A stretch of DNA of 64,000 bases, taken from the NCBI RefSeq assembly GCF_021648825.1, contig NZ_JAKJHS010000012.1, positions 33,917-97,916 on the forward strand, written 5' to 3'. Below the pieces are notes generated by a model. It saw only the letters and a program-made list of their open reading frames with translations. It was not told the DNA's origin and searched no databases. The position numbers and the translations under genes are program-made. The stretch's first letter is position 1. The number at the start of each line of letters is the position of its first letter. Positions 63,884 through 64,000 of this stretch are shown here, one piece after another. This stretch comes from Rhizobium halophilum. GTDB taxonomy: Bacteria > Pseudomonadota > Alphaproteobacteria > Rhizobiales > Rhizobiaceae.

Positions 63884-64000
63884 CTATCGCGAAAGTCGCT
63901 TCTCGTCATCGATCAGCGTCAAACGCGCGGGGGCGGCCGCACCCCATTGCCACAGGACCAGGTTGAGATCGTCCGCGTTCGCGCCGGGCGCGAAGCTTCT
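63884..64000 (-). CDS. C-terminal end of an unidentified gene entering from the right
   Basis: The minus-strand frame is open from the window edge to a TAG at 63884-63886. It encodes 38 residues with LNLVLWQWGAAAPARLTLID near the end. It may be the end of an intact neighbouring gene or an upstream fragment of the broken LysR. The family cannot be named from this much. Confidence 0.3.
   Translation of the reverse strand, partial: RSFAPGANADDLNLVLWQWGAAAPARLTLIDDEKRLSR

Overview
The window reads as an alphaproteobacterium of the Rhizobiales, probably Rhizobiaceae. This is inferred from the high GC, the density of ABC transporters for organic nutrients, a rhizobial-style phnF-phnM / phnD-phnC-phnE locus, a LuxR solo and small ORFs of rhizobial character; no rRNA or other decisive marker is present. 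About 45 ordinary genes and several decayed ones are visible.

Layout. 1-4.2 kb: a branched-chain-amino-acid-type (Liv) ABC operon on the minus strand, leaving the window inside livF. 4.5-8.1 kb: an NAD-dependent epimerase, a Gfo/Idh/MocA oxidoreductase and an FAD-dependent oxidoreductase. 8.2-15.7 kb: a plus-strand catabolic cluster with two paralogous LysR regulators flanking a haloacetate-dehalogenase-like hydrolase, then an NMT1/SsuABC-type transporter, a zinc alcohol dehydrogenase and an EthD-like protein. 15.8-16.8 kb: a DUF808 membrane protein. 17.2-21.8 kb: a phosphonate locus (phnF-phnM divergent from phnDCE) whose shared control region holds a Pho-box-like element and two dyads that look like PhnF operators. 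22.2-25.6 kb: two cyclic-di-GMP enzymes. 26.4-34.4 kb: a D,D-carboxypeptidase, a LuxR solo, a polyamine-type ABC operon damaged by a deletion that joins a truncated permease to a 5'-truncated MmgE/PrpD gene, an amidohydrolase and an OmpR-type regulator with a degenerate receiver.

34.4-40 kb is a low-density, decayed island around a tRNA-Thr(CGT). It contains a GGDEF remnant, a frameshifted phage terminase remnant, a collagen-like phage protein remnant and several very short genes with good ribosome binding sites. From 39.7 kb ordinary genes return: a GNAT acetyltransferase, an SDR, a thiamine-diphosphate enzyme and an IclR regulator divergent from a long plus-strand unit. That unit encodes a dipeptide-type ABC transporter, an M20 deacylase, an aldehyde dehydrogenase, a class III aminotransferase and an acetylpolyamine-amidohydrolase-like deacetylase, and together these suggest uptake, deacylation, transamination and oxidation of an acylated amine. 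A GntR pseudogene and an HU gene follow. 56.4-63.3 kb is a minus-strand operon for a FadR-type regulator, 5-dehydro-4-deoxyglucarate dehydratase and a second dipeptide-type ABC transporter, suggesting aldarate or a related sugar acid as substrate. The right edge holds a truncated LysR gene.

A recurring pattern is a strong inverted repeat in the gap between a substrate-binding-protein gene and the next transporter gene: four clear cases and one weaker one, in five different operons. These probably set different expression levels for binding protein and membrane components.
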